Shown: positions 23,236-34,956, counted from the first letter of the stretch. The stretch is 64,000 bases of DNA from Rattus norvegicus (GCF_036323735.1 NC_086034.1:15940501-16004500); one strand, 5' to 3'. Made by a program: numbers and translations. Notes: generated from the sequence alone by a model not told the origin.

Positions 23236-25660
23236 ATGTAATAACTGACACGCAGGTAATTCAAAATTCTAAATGTGGGACAGAAAGAACAAACATCATT
23301 AAAACTATGAGTATGTGAACTATTTTTGTTTGTTTGTTTGAAAACATACAAAGACTAGGAAAATTATTTCTTGAATCATTTAACTTGGGATTTTCCTATT
23401 TATGGTAACATTAAGAAGTAGAAATCAATAAGTTGCTAGAAGGAACAGCTCAGGAGTCAGTGTCACAATTCATTGACATAATCCTGACAATTCTTTTCCT
23501 GTTAATAGGATCTTTGACTGACGATATGATTAAATTATACATGGATGTGATGCTTTGTGTCTGGTGAAAAATGGTCTTGATTTCTAACAGATGAATGCTC
23601 TAATTTAACATCAAATGAAGCCACCTTTGAGAAATCAACTCCTGCAGTCTAGCTGAGGGAAATTGTGCCATTTCATTTATTCATTCCCAAGATAACGGCA
23701 GCAGCTTCAATAAAATTATCTGTCATTTCCTGCTTTTGAAAGACTAATCATAGTTTCACATCAAGAAATGTACAGAAAAGAGACATTCCTTCCTCAACTC
23801 TATTTGAATCCCAATACCTTATATACGGCATTTTGTAGCCATCAATTATTTTGCATATCTCTAAAGTAGAAGTGTCTTTACACTGTTATCTTTCAAAAAA
23901 TTATTAAAAATTTTGTCAAAGGTTTTCATTATTTAGAAACATATTTACTATTATTCTAGAATACATATTGTGAACCATTAAATTATACATAGTGGTGAGT
24001 TAAGACTCACAGGAAATTCTATGGAAGTAGAAAAATGAATAGATAATTCATACAATTTTAATACATAATGGGCTGGTAAAAATTGAAGAAATGAACGTTA
24101 TGAGAATAAATGAAGATATCTCCTATTTGAGCTACATTAGAATAGTTTGTGGGTTCAGTGGTATTAAATGTGAGTTTTAATAAGACTTGATATGTAATAT
24201 TGGAGAAGATGAACCACTATCTTCAGGAGAGATACTGCTTAAAAAGAAGAACCCTATTAACAACGAACAAAATTGTAGCATGTTAGTTTCTATCTTGATA
24301 AGCGTATGAAAATTGAAGCTATATAACACATATTGTTAAAGTAAAAGTAGAACTTGTAGGCCAAGAGCATGTGTATTTTAATATAATTTTAATATGAAGC
24401 ATACATACTGTCTTTATAAGAACATTAACTTAAGTCCAAAAAAGATGTACTAAAGTATTTTAAATACCTAACTTATGTGGCAGAGAGCTAAATATACTGC
24501 TTTTCTATAAAAAGCATAGTCAATTTGTAAAATAATTTTTTAGAAAATCTTTGCTTGTTTTTTCCTTTAACTAGCCATGTGCTGCTTAAATTTGTTACTT
24601 CAGGCAAAAGTTCCAGAGACTTGTAAAATTAAGCAACATGTTTAAAAATGTAATAAGTGAATGACTTCCTAAAAATACAAATAGGTTTGATAAGAAAACA
24701 AACAAACAAATAAACAACAACAAAAAAACCCAAACCATCGATTGCAAAAAAAGAAACAAAATCCTGAGATATGGCAATGAAAATGGAAAAAAATATTTTC
24801 AAAAATTTTAATAAAAAATATAGTTTAGAGAGAGTATCTTGTGTATTGTATGGATACATCACTTATCATTAAAAAATAAAAACCTCTATGATTGTAGGAA
24901 GGGTAGACTAGGAGGAAGACTGAACACTGGGATAGGGAGAAGGGTAGGGAATTTGCCAGGAACATAGAGGAGACCAGAAGCAGGAGAGCTGAGCAGAAGT
25001 GATCAGCCATGTGGCAGAACTTAGATTAGAATAAATGGGATAGGAGCTAGTCAGAGAACAATCCAAAGCTTATGACCTGGGTATTCGCAAATATATATTG
25101 AGACTTAGAGTGTTCATTCCAGGAACTTGGACGAAGTAATGAGAAGTAGGCATGTAGTTGCTAAACATGTTTGGTAGAGCAGATAGGAGTTCTCACATGA
25201 CAGACACATGTTGTACCATTGAGCTATACCTCAAGTCCATGTCTTAAGTTATCAGTTATTGGTGGAATCTAGGGAAACCTGACAATATTAGAAAATTGCA
25301 TCAAAGGCCCATTCCCTAGAGGCTGTTTGTCAAATGATGGTAAGGGAGGTGAGGGGAAAGGATGAATCTTTCAGCAGCTATCTGCACCTTTCCAAGATAT
25401 ATGATCAGTACTCTAAGTAACAAGCATAAGGCTACTTACTGTTTTTTGTTTTTTGCTCAGCAGTACTTTGAAAAGTATTTTTTTGTGTGTTTGCCTCCGT
25501 GCTTCATTTCAGAGCTTGTCAACTCTTCGGTAAAATAGATGTAACTAGAAATTGTCACACACTATTTTTTTGTCTCCTAGGTAGAGACCCTATCTTTGAA
25601 TTTTATATATCATATATTCATATTTAAGTTGAAGTGAATCCAGGAAGCCAGAAAGGAACT
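23236..25660. other. Unique AT-rich DNA
   Basis: I recognise no repeat family or gene in about 2.4 kb. A tract at 23600-23800 has fewer AT runs and could be conserved non-coding DNA, but I cannot test this. Confidence 0.4.
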
Positions 25661-25915
25661 ATAATGTGTGTGTGTGTGTGTGTTATGTGTGTGTGTGCAT
25701 GCATGTGTGCATGCGTGCGTTCGTGCGTATGTGTTTGTGTGTGTGTGTGGTGTGATGTGTGTGATGTGTGTGTGTGTGTGTGCGTGCATGTGTGTGTGTG
25801 TATGTGTTATGTGTGTGTGTGCATGCATGTGTGCATGCGTGCGTTCGTGCGTATGTGTTTGTGTGTGTGTGTGGTGTGATGTGTGTGATGTGTGTGTGTG
25901 TGTGTGCGTGTGTGC

Positions 25916-25961
<46 letters not shown>

Positions 25962-25975
25962 GTGTGTATACACAC
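25661..25975 (+). repeat. GT-rich repeat with a 124-bp tandem duplication
   Basis: Within a (GT)n domain a complex unit starting gttatgtgtgtgtgtgcatg is present at 25682 and again at 25806. The first 105 bases of the two copies are identical. It is followed by a purer GT run to 25970. Frames of up to 125 codons here are Cys/Val or His/Thr repeat artefacts. Confidence 0.95.
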
Positions 25976-26686
25976 GGTCGCATGCCCTGGGGAAGCTCTT
26001 AAGGATGGGGAAGGGGATGGAATGGGATGGATATTTATGATATGAAAGTAAGAGGGGTGAAAACTACAGCTAGAATATTTTAATAGAGATGAGATGCAAG
26101 CAGGAATAGGAGAAAAGCAAAAGTGGTGAGAAACAAAGGAAGCTATGGATGAGGGAAAAAAGCATAGAGAACCCTACTAATACATGCTAATTAAAATACC
26201 ATTTAACAAAGAAAGGCGTTTGAAAGGAAATGCCCTACATAGAGAGAATAACACTGCTCCCTAAAGTCATAGGTTTTCAAACCAATATTCTAGTGCCAAG
26301 TGTCAGATAGCCTCTTATCAGTTGGCGAGGGTGCCTCCAGAGGGGCCCAAACAATATAGGCTTCTCTCCAGCTGAAGAGGGTCTTAGGAGTCCATTGATG
26401 ATGATGCCACATGTTTTGGATATAGAATCCACAGAAATCAAGCTACCAATTAACTGTTTATTTAAAATTTCTGCATATCTATTTATTTTTAAACTGACCT
26501 TTAAAGGAAATGACCATTGTATATTATATTTTCAATATAAATATGAAAATAATGTATTATTAAGCCTTAATATATGCCATTATCTTTCTATACAATAACA
26601 TTGCTTTGAAAGAGCATCTTGTAGTCAATTCTTCAACTTTCAGTTAAAGATTTACTCTTTTTTGTTTTTATTCAGACTATTATAAT
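25976..26686. other. No feature recognised
   Basis: No gene or named repeat seen. Confidence 0.5.
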
Positions 26687-27092
26687 TGTTGGGATTCACG
26701 TCCTGGACAAATTGTTGAGGTTCATATTTTATTTACCAAATCAGACCTGGCCTCCATGTTCTCCTAGCATCTCTCAATCCCAACCTGTTACAGGACATGG
26801 CTGGCATACCCCTGCTCTCTGTCCAAGGGGCTGGGTTTCTCCTCCCCCAAAAGCTCTTTCCTATATAATCCAGACATTTTGGTCTCTCTCTCCTTCTCTC
26901 TTCCTCTCTGCATTTTCTCTCTTCCTTCATGAACAGCCTCTTTTTCTTTCCCACCTCCGCTTTGCCTCCCTCTCCATAGCAACTTTTCTGGCTTCATTCC
27001 TCGAGACCATTGAATCCACCCCAAAAGCAGCTCCCCAATAAACCTGCCTTTATGTACTTTAATTTGGCTTAAATAGACTTATTTCATTGTCA
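26687..27092 (+). mobile_element. Probable solo ERV LTR
   Basis: Begins TGTTGGGATTCACG, has TATATAA at 26863-26869 and AATAAA at 27037-27042, and ends near a CA at about 27092. A pyrimidine-rich region lies between TATA and poly(A) signal. The layout is that of an ERV LTR; family not fixed, TSD not seen. Confidence 0.65.
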
Positions 27093-27336
27093 GGGAGTAA
27101 CTTATGAATAACTTACATTTGCAAAAGTGTGATTGCATTTGAAGATTATAGATCTTGATGCTCTCTAATGCTGTTAATTTGAAAACAAGATTTTTGAAAT
27201 AAGCGTTAACACTTCCATTCAATTTTCCTTCTGGAGTTTATTTTGTTTCATAAAGACGTATGTAGCACTTTTAATGTATGCCCATCATACTTATTATTTA
27301 ATTATTTTACATTTGTAGTTTTAAAAGGTTATGATA

Positions 27337-27433
27337 GGGGTTGGGGATTTAGCTCAGTGGTAGAGCGCTTGCCTAGCAAGCACAAGGCCTGGGTTCGGTC
27401 CTTAGCTCCAAAAAAAAAAAAAAAAAAAAAAAA
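27337..27433 (+). mobile_element. ID SINE
   Basis: ID consensus with A and B boxes and a pure A tail of about 26 nt. It has a perfect 14-bp TSD AAAAGGTTATGATA at 27323-27336 and 27434-27447. The long pure tail suggests a recent insertion. Confidence 0.97.
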
Positions 27434-27447
27434 AAAAGGTTATGATA

Positions 27448-28799
27448 AAATTGTTTAGCCTAAATTTTTATGTCTTCAGGGGATAGATATTATCCTAGAG
27501 CTGGCATTTTTCTCCACATATTTTTGTCTAGGAGAGCCCAAATCTTTTGCAATTTCGGTGAAATATTTTATATATTATAAATGGTACTGTATCGTACAGA
27601 TATCTTTTGAGAATATAGAGGTGGGTATTTCTGCAAAGATCACAGGAAGCTAGTATGGACCTGAGAGAGGCAAGAAGGAAGCCTGGTTAAACAAAATTCA
27701 GTAGCAGGTGTTGGTTCAAACATAGTCTGACACCAGTAGTTTATTTTAGGCATATTTAAGCACAGCACATTTTGAAAAAAAAAAATAAGGTTCCTAGTGA
27801 AAATTAACTCAATCTCATGTGCGCAACAAAGCTTGGGACGCGATTACATTGAAACTTGTAAGGTGCAAGGGCCAAGTTTATAAAGATAGTTTCAATAGAT
27901 TAACTGTGAAAGCAGTCTCAAGGTAAGCAACACTCAGAAGAGTCTGGTTGTGGGCCGTGGTGGTGCTCTAGATTGAAATAAACAAACTGAAGATAAGCCT
28001 CTGGAGGGAGATGGGTGTGACCTGGCCATGCAGATAGCACAGAGGTCACCAAACTATTAACCACCTCTACTCCTAGGCTTCTGGATAGAAAACTGAGAGA
28101 CAAATCTGTATGTTTAACATTCCTTGTTTTTGAAGCGCTTACCTGATTATAAGGACCTATATCTATCCTACATGTTTATTTTCACCTTTAAAATTTACTT
28201 GTTTAAACTAAAGGAGAAGAAACTGAAAGTATTATTTACCTCTTTATTGGAGACCAATGCATTTGACAATAGTTTACAAAATATAAAATGTTTCTCCTAT
28301 ATTTAATTATTTTTAAATTTTATTTTAAACTTTATTATAAAAAGGTTGCAAATAAAATAGTATCATACACTGAAATTAACCAAATACAAAATACGGTAAG
28401 CTTTTCACACAGTTATTTTTTCTTAAAACTATATTTTGTAAGAGAATAAGTAAAATTCTCATTCTCTGGAATAAGCTCGATGCTGGTTTTACTAATTGCT
28501 GTGACACTGCAGTTATTTCTGAAGCAGAATTTTTCAAAAGACTCCAAGATATTTTTCTTGGTTGTAATTTCAATGTCAATACGTAGTAGCAGCCCATACC
28601 AATTTATGATAGTAATTACATCATTAAGAGAAAGTCATTGATGGTGATGGGCTAATACTCACAAGTAAGGTTATAAAAATCATTTTTAATGTTAATGAAA
28701 ACACTTTACATTTATAAACTCAAAGAACATAGGGAGTCCAGTGGCACAACCCGCAGCAGACTACAGAAAAGGTCTTGGGTCCAATCTACACTACAGAGA
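27448..28799. other. No feature recognised
   Basis: AT-rich unique-looking DNA with no credible gene. Confidence 0.45.
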
Positions 28800-29185
28800 G
28801 GCCACTGCGTATGGCTTCTTCTAGCAGTTTTAGTATTTCAGGTTCTAAATTGGAGTATTTGATCCACTTGGATCTAATTTTTGTGGTGGTGAAGGAGAAT
28901 TAATGAAGGGAATTAATGGAGGCAAAGATGGTGGGTGTGATTTCATTTTTCTACACATAGACATCCAATTTTCCCAGCACCATTTGTCTTGAATATCTTT
29001 TCTATGTTTTATGCATTTTGTCTGTTTGTCGAGTATCAGACAGCTGTGGTTAAAAGTACTCATCTTTAGGTCTTCTATTTATTGGTCTACGCGTCTGGTT
29101 TTGTGCTAGTACCATATTGCTTTTATTACTACGGATCTATAATATTTCTTGAAGTCTGAAGTTGCAACCTTCCCGTATTTTAGTT
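28800..29185 (-). mobile_element. Ancient L1 ORF2 fragment
   Basis: The minus strand follows an old L1 ORF2. The frame 28845-29063 has CWENWMSMCRKMKSH, like the region before the C-terminal segment of the younger L1s. Diverged, with a small unmatched insert at about 28890-28930. The minus-strand ERV begins immediately after it. Confidence 0.7.
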
Positions 29186-29189
29186 GTCA

Positions 29190-29638
29190 TGTGACACCCC
29201 CACCCTGGGTCAGTGGTACTTACTTCAAGACACCCCTAGTGAGACACCCTCACAGATGCAAAAGAAAGAGATTTGTTTTCTGGTACATTTGGGGTCAACC
29301 CTCAATCAGTCCCTCAAGGTGAGTGACTAGAAGGTGAGCCTGAAATGCTATGACAAGCAGTTTTTATATATTTTAGGAACACAGGTTATGTCAACAAGGT
29401 TACAGTTCAAACTTATTGACTAAGCATATTGACCTTTAAATCTATTGGCTAGAAAGCATAGGCAGATCATAATATGCATTTGAACTCTACCTGGGTCTTT
29501 CCAGGGGGGGCAAGTGACTGTAGGTACATTCTGAGTATATTTTACTCAAGAATGTTCCTGTGGGTGGAAAATGGAACTTGGCCTAGCCTTGCCCCAAGGC
29601 AGGTGGGTATAAGGCTGGCAAGACCCTAGGGTCCTTCA
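29190..29638 (-). mobile_element. 3' LTR of the minus-strand ERV
   Basis: Starts (minus) TGAAGGACC at 29638 directly after a purine-rich tract (plus 29639-29655, cccctccccttt). TATAAAAA is at 29361-29368 (minus). The expected poly(A) signal is AACAAA (minus; plus 29272-29277) instead of AATAAA. Ends near TGTGACACC at about 29190. Matches the LTR at 19180-19720. Confidence 0.85.
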
Positions 29639-29685
29639 TGCCCCTCCCCTTTTTCTTGTAAAAGCTCCAATCCTTGGAGCTAAAC

Positions 29686-30722
29686 TCAGGGGTCATTGGT
29701 GAATAACTCATATTCTTCAAGTCCTGTCCTCAGGGTCTCATATTGTTGGTGCAGGACCATCAGCTGTCCTGCACCTATTCTCTCTTTTATGAAGGCTATA
29801 AGCTTGTTCAATACGCAGGGTCTAAAGGTCGCCAATAGCAGGAGAAAAATTAGGGGTCCTAACAAATTGGAAATGAGGGTGGTTAGCCAAGGGGAGGAGT
29901 TAAACCAAGACTTGAAGCAGCCCTGATTCTGTTCTTCTCTCTTCCATTTGGGTAGCCCTTCTCTCACCTTGGCCATCATCAAACCCCAATTTGTACAATC
30001 TGAGCCCCTCAGTTTTTCCCTTTAGCCATCCTGTTACTTCTTTACCTTTCTGAGTGAATCTGACTATTATTGGGTTACAGGTGGCATTTGCAGAGAGGGA
30101 GTCCCAATACCCTAGGTTCCCCATTTAAGGTCCGCAGTCATGTAATTTCTTTTTACCGTGATCAAGTCCCAAGATGAGGAGGTATTCCAGTAAGTGTCTT
30201 CTGTAGTCTTGAATCCCAAGCCAGCACAATAAAACTTGTCTGGACTCCTGCATCAGTGAACTTCTGCCAGGCTTCTTCGATTTTGAGGGCAAACATAAAT
30301 GCAGGGGTCTCCCGCAGGTGATTCCTCTTTTCAGTGAATGCAATCCTATCATCACCCCCCCACCCCGCGCCCCAGCTCAGAGCCCTCTTTCTCCCACATG
30401 GGTAGTGTGCTTCTGCCAGCACTCCCTCATGGGTGGGGATGTCCCACAAATCAAGTCCTGCAGCCAGCTGACACAGATCGAAAGTGAGGTCAGGCCACCA
30501 GGTGTTGAGGGGTTTGGAGGCTGTAAGGGAGGCGACCTCATCTCCAGTTCCAGTGGAAACCGTAGTCCAGGTTTGAGGACCAGCATATGGGGGATGCATA
30601 GGACAGAGGAAGGAATCAAAATCCAGAGGTAACACCAGGCTGACATGATTAGGGTCAAGCCATCTTGAGTGAATTGTCCCACATCTGTACCGACCTGTGC
30701 GGGTCCCCAGGGAGCGGGGCAT
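29686..30722 (-). pseudogene. ERV env remnant (surface part and transmembrane tail)
   Basis: The surface part starts near 30722, overlapping the integrase end, and stays open for 186 codons to 30162 (for example WPDLTFDLCQLAAGLDLWD). The next frame to 29900 carries further surface sequence. A deletion then removes the cleavage site, fusion region and most of the ectodomain. The frame 29686-29982 (98 codons) is the C-terminal transmembrane subunit: a membrane-proximal stretch, a hydrophobic segment of about 23 residues (LTTLISNLLGPLIFLLLLA) and a cytoplasmic tail. It cannot form an envelope. Confidence 0.85.
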
Positions 30723-30759
30723 CTGCAGGTTTCATATGGTATGCTTGCACACAGGCTGC

Positions 30760-31520
30760 AGTACCATCCACTTTGAAGGCTGTGGAAGTGGACAACAGCA
30801 CCAGGAAGGGTCCCTTCCACTGGGGTTCCAGCGACTGTCTGTGGGTCTCCAGACATAGACCCAGTCATCAGTCTGGAAATGGTGAGGAGTCTTAGCTGTT
30901 CCTGGAGCATAGAAGGTACACAGTTTGGGCAAAATCTTGTTGTATTGACTGAAAGGAGGTTTCTACCAGTGAGTTGTAATACCTCTAGGAAGGGCCTAGT
31001 GGACACCAGGGGGAGTTGAAGTACCAAACAGGATCTCAAAACGATTCAGGTTAAAATGGCAGGGGGTAATCTAGGCTCAGAACAGGGCCAGGAAAAGGAG
31101 CACCACCCAGTCAGCTCCAGTCTCCAAGGACAATTTAGTTAAGATCTCTGTTAGGATTCTGTTCATTCTCTCTACCTGCCCTGAGCTCTGGGGACTGTAT
31201 GCACAATGGAGCTTCCAATTAGTTCTCAATATCTTTGCCAATTCCTGAATTACCTTAGAAACAAAAGTGGGACCATTGTCTGATCCAATTACCTTGGGCA
31301 CTCTGAACCTCAGAAAAATTTCTTCTAATGTCTTCTTGGCTACCATGGTAGCAGTTTCCTGCTTCCTATTGGGGAAAGCCTCAATCCATCCAGAGAAAAT
31401 ATCTACAAACACTAGGAGGTACTTGTAACCATATTTTCCTGATTTAACTTCTGTGAACTTGACCTCTCAGTATATCACAGGGCATTCTCCCCTATGTCTC
31501 TTGCCTGCTTTCTCTTGGCT
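30760..31520 (-). pseudogene. ERV integrase remnant
   Basis: The open part at 31077-31412 is the catalytic core. SDNGPTF and GQVERMNR supply Asp and Glu with exactly 35 residues between them, the D-35-E spacing of retroviral integrases. Reading upstream in the same frame, the first catalytic Asp position is Lys (codon 31458-31460, in EVKFTEV) and a TGA stands at 31467-31469. The C-terminal domain follows in another frame (DDWVYVWRPTDSRWNPSG, frame 30732-30932). It was once a working integrase and is now dead. Confidence 0.85.
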
Positions 31521-33000
31521 CCATAAGCATTTACTTGTTGACATACCTTACGCTCTTCTATTGTCTCTCCGGCTAAAAGCCTAAGTTCCTTTACCTTAGG
31601 TCTTTGGCTGGTTGGATAAGCTTCTTAACCCCTAAATGAATCCATTTGTGCATTTAGCCAAATGAGTCTTTTGCTTGTTTTCTGGGGAGTATAGTTTTCT
31701 CCTCTTAGAGTGTGTCATTGTCCCTCCTCTTCTAAGTAATAGTTGGTGGGATGGCTAGCAATTTGGGCCTTTACTTCTGCTGTATATTCTAAATGAGGCC
31801 ACCTGTAAGTCTAATCCCATTTCCCAGCAGGTGTCTCTTTCAGGCCCATAACTGGGATAGGCTCCTGGATAGCCACTTCTCAAGCCACTTAATCTGTCCG
31901 GTTATTGCCCCGAGCCACTTAGTCTCTTCCCTTCTGATGTCCTGGGCAATGAATAATACTCACAGTTGCCAGCTGCATCTGGACATCCAAGAAATCCAAG
32001 ATTTCCTGCTTTTTTGTTTGTTTGTTTGTTTTTTGTTTTTTCTTTCTCTTTGATGTCATCTCTCTTGGTATATAGCATTGCAGATGTGGGCTGTGGCAAA
32101 GGCATACCTGCTACGTCTGTAAATGTTAATTTTCTTGCTGGCCCCAAGTTCTAAGGCTTTGGTGAGGGCAATAGCTTGGCTTTCTGCTCTAGCACACAGG
32201 GGTAGAGGTTCAGCCCAGATGACATTTGTCTTGTCCACCATGGCAGCACCTGCTTTTCTGTGACCTTCATGTAGAAAACTGTGCCTTTCTGTGAGCTAGG
32301 TAGCCTTGGTTCCCAGCAGGGGTCAGTTGGAGAGGTGTTTCTTACCCCCCATGGGTTTCTGCCAGTATTTCTTGAAAGTCATGCTGTGGTGACTCCAGGT
32401 TGGGATTGGGCAGTGAGGTAGCCAGATTGTGCTCAATTGGTAGAGAAACTAGTCAACGTCAGCTTACTATTGGTCCCATTCTCTGGGTGTTTCCATTCAA
32501 AGTCAAAGTATTCTTGACTTCAGGGTGACAAGGGCAAGCAGAAGAAAGCATTTTTCAAGTCTAAGACCGTGTACCAAATTCTGGAAGGTGTCAAAGAACT
32601 CAACAGAGTGTAGGGGTTAGGCATAGTAGGGTAGATGTCAGCCACTCTATTCCATAGTTGCGTCGATAATAGTTAGTGCCTGGCTTCTTAACTGGCAAGA
32701 ACAGTGTGTTACAGGCCAAAAGGCACTTACTCAACACAACAAGCTGGAGGATCCTAGAGATGTGTGGTTTAATTCCTTCTTATGCCTCCTGAGACATAGG
32801 GTATTGTCTGGGAGACATTGTGGTAGCCTGTGCTTTGAGTTGTACCACCACAGGGCAAAGACATTTTGCTTTGCCCATTTCCACCACTTCTGCCCAGGCT
32901 GACTGGGATGTTTCCAACCACCAACTCAAGTCCTGGTTCAGAGTAAAGGTGGTTTCAATAATTTATACTCATCATTTAGTCTGGTAGTCAGAACGTATAT
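31520..33000 (-). pseudogene. ERV reverse transcriptase and RNase H remnant, internally deleted
   Basis: RT finger/palm sequence is readable in broken frames at about 33000-32500. The part after the first palm motif is missing: only about 250 bp separate it from the RT/RNase H connection, and I find no YxDD box. RNase H is seen at 32056-32241 with the catalytic Glu region (RAESQAIALTKA) kept, but the motif with the second catalytic Asp reads RRSRYAFATAHI (Arg codon at 32113-32115 where Asp is expected). Several stops intervene. Confidence 0.78.
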
Positions 33001-33345
33001 GGGCTCCCTTTTGGGCCAGTTAGTTGCAGCCTGTCAGGAAGGAAGGATATTGGCCCCCATCTTGGAGAGTAAGTCCTACCCCAACAGAGAGTAGAGACAG
33101 TCTGGAATGACCATAAATGAATGGGATATGTGGCCCATCCCTAGATACACCGTTCTTCCAGTAGTCCATGAATACATTTTGTTGCCAGTGCCTCCTTGGA
33201 CCCAAGATTTTTTTCTTGGAAACAGGTTCATCAGCTTGGAGGAGATCAAGTGTTGAGCCCATGTGTCCCCAAGAATTGAGTGGGTTTCCCCTCCACTCTC
33301 AGAGTTACCCTGGGTTTGGAAAAGAGGTCCAAATCCCATCCTCCC
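33000..33345 (-). pseudogene. ERV protease remnant
   Basis: The frame 33076-33339 aligns with a retroviral aspartic protease. The active-site triplet reads Asp-Thr-Trp (in LGDTWAQH; Trp codon at 33259-33261), whereas the family requires Asp-Thr-Gly. The rest of the fold is recognisable (GMGHISHSFMVIPDC). It lies directly after the nucleocapsid, as expected for gag-pol. The glycine change alone would be expected to abolish activity. Confidence 0.8.
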
Positions 33346-33349
33346 TAGT

Positions 33350-34757
33350 CACAGTCTTCCCCCAGGGCTAACACTACAAAGTTTGTGGGTGCTTTTCCCA
33401 AGGCCTGGGATTTCTGACCCTGGCTTCTGCTTGTTAGGGTACTCTTGGGCCCAATGGCCCCTCTCCTTGCAATATGCGCACTGGTCCTTTTCAAAGGATT
33501 TTCTGTCTCTCTTTGGTTGGAGTCTCTCTTCTTTGCTTCTCCTAACTACTGTAGCCAAGATTCTCTGTAAATTCCTTTCCCTTTGCCTTTCTTTCTTCAT
33601 CTACCTTTCATCTTCTTCCTTTCTCTTTCCCTGGTCCTTTTCCTCCTCTGTCTCCTTGTTATGGTGTACATTATGAGCAACCTTCACTAAATCCCTCAAT
33701 GACTTACTGTGTAGTCCCTCTAGCCTCTGAAGCTTTTTTCTGATATTTCTACTAGCCTGGTCTATAAAAGTCACAGTCATAGTAGCTTTGTGCCCCTTCC
33801 TTGCTGGGGTCCTAGGGTATATATTGGTGAAAGGCCTCCATGAGCCACTCTAGAAAGACAGGATGACTCGTCTGGTCCCTGCTTAACCTCGAGTACCTCG
33901 GTCAAGTAGGTGGATTATCATGGGGCCCCTTTGAGACCTGCCAACAAAGTCTGGTGGTAGGCCTTCAGGTGATCCTTACCTCTTACTGTATTAAAGTCCC
34001 AGCCAGGTCTAGTCAGGGGAAATCCTCTGTTGATGACAGCCTTGCCAGCCAATGGTGCCCCCCATGTCTGAGGGAAGATTCTTTCTGGCTTCCTGCATTA
34101 TCCTCTCTTGCTCTTCGGTCATGAAGCGCACTCTCATGAGTTGTTGGATAACATCCCAGGTGGGCTGTTGAGTAAAGAACAGAGTCTCAAAGAGATTAAT
34201 CAGCCCCTGGGGATTATCTGAAGGGGAGTGTTGGGCCTCCCAGTTGTACAAACTGGCCGACACTGCATGGCCTGATTACATCTATGGGCCTGTAGGCTCA
34301 AAGGGGGAGGGCCACTGTTGTATCGGGTGAAGTGGCCATTTTCTTCCAGGTCCCCATGGCTGGTCCCAGTTCTGAGCATCCCTCCCCACCCTCCCCCTTT
34401 GCTGGGGTCGGAGGAAAGGGGGGAGGGGTAAAGGGATGCTGGATGAGAGCTCAAGGGAGATCTTTAAAGGAGGAGCTGTGGGAACTGGGGCCATGGTAGT
34501 GGGGTAACAGGGTGGAGGATCCACCAGTAGCAGATCCACTGTGGAAGGGTCCTAGAGGATACTCTTTACAGATTCATTGGTGTTTACAGGTCATGGCCAG
34601 GACCTGTGAGAGTCTCAGAGACGAAAAGTCTTTTATCCAATGTAGGGGGCAGGGGGCTACTAGATCCTTCCAGATAACTTGGTCTGGGTGCCCCAGGGAT
34701 GCTGGACTAAAGACTTTTTCCTTTATAGCTTTGATCACCTGCAAATCAGAGAGTAAG
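33350..34757 (-). pseudogene. ERV gag remnant (matrix C-part, p12-like, capsid, nucleocapsid)
   Basis: The order matches gammaretroviral gag. About 34757-34560 is matrix-like. The frame 34282-34539 is a proline-rich p12-like region with PPPCY at residues 8-12, which fits the PPxY late-domain pattern. The frame 34009-34263 carries capsid N-terminal sequence (QQPTWDVIQQLM). The frame 33349-33600 carries the nucleocapsid with one CCHC zinc knuckle, CAYCKERGHWAQEY, in which the fourth ligand is Tyr instead of Cys (codon 33439-33441). Capsid C-terminal sequence between them is out of frame. Gag cannot be made as one protein. Confidence 0.88.
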
Positions 34758-34900
34758 GTGACTATCAGTCAGTACATTCTGCAATGTTTCAAGAATGTTC
34801 TTGCTCCTCCCAAGAACTGTGGGTGGAGAATGGAACTTGGCCTAGCGTTGACCTGAGGTGGGTGGGTATAAGGCAGGCGAAAAGCCCCTAAGGTCCTTCA
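34758..34900 (-). other. 5' LTR stub (first ~140 bp of U3)
   Basis: Matches the first part of the 3' LTR (TGAAGGACC...aatgtactgactgatagtc), then switches at about 34757 directly to gag matrix sequence. The rest of U3, R, U5, the primer binding site, the leader and the start of gag are lost. No promoter of its own remains. Confidence 0.8.
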
Positions 34901-34956
34901 CTTCTATCTCATTTTCTAACCTGAACTCACATCTACAGGGTATTTAGGAAGGCAGT

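Larger units (their letters stand above)
29190..34900 (-). mobile_element. Gammaretrovirus-like ERV (class I) with gag-pol-env remnants
   Basis: On the minus strand the order is a truncated 5' LTR (34900-34758), gag (34757-33350), protease (about 33340-33000), RT (about 33000-32250, shortened), RNase H (about 32250-31900), integrase (31520-30760), env (30722-29686), polypurine tract and 3' LTR (29638-29190). Every coding part has stops or frameshifts. It belongs to the same family as the copy at 17333-19720. I could not find a convincing TSD. Confidence 0.93.

Noticed and set aside
25661..25975. CRISPR-like array
   Set aside because: Only two tandem copies of a low-complexity unit, no spacers; the genome is a mammal.
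25610..26045. Open frames of 81-125 codons on both strands
   Set aside because: They are translations of a GT repeat (Cys/Val or His/Thr runs).
30162..30722. Domesticated (syncytin-like) env
   Set aside because: Only 186 surface codons remain open; the cleavage, fusion and most ectodomain parts are deleted.
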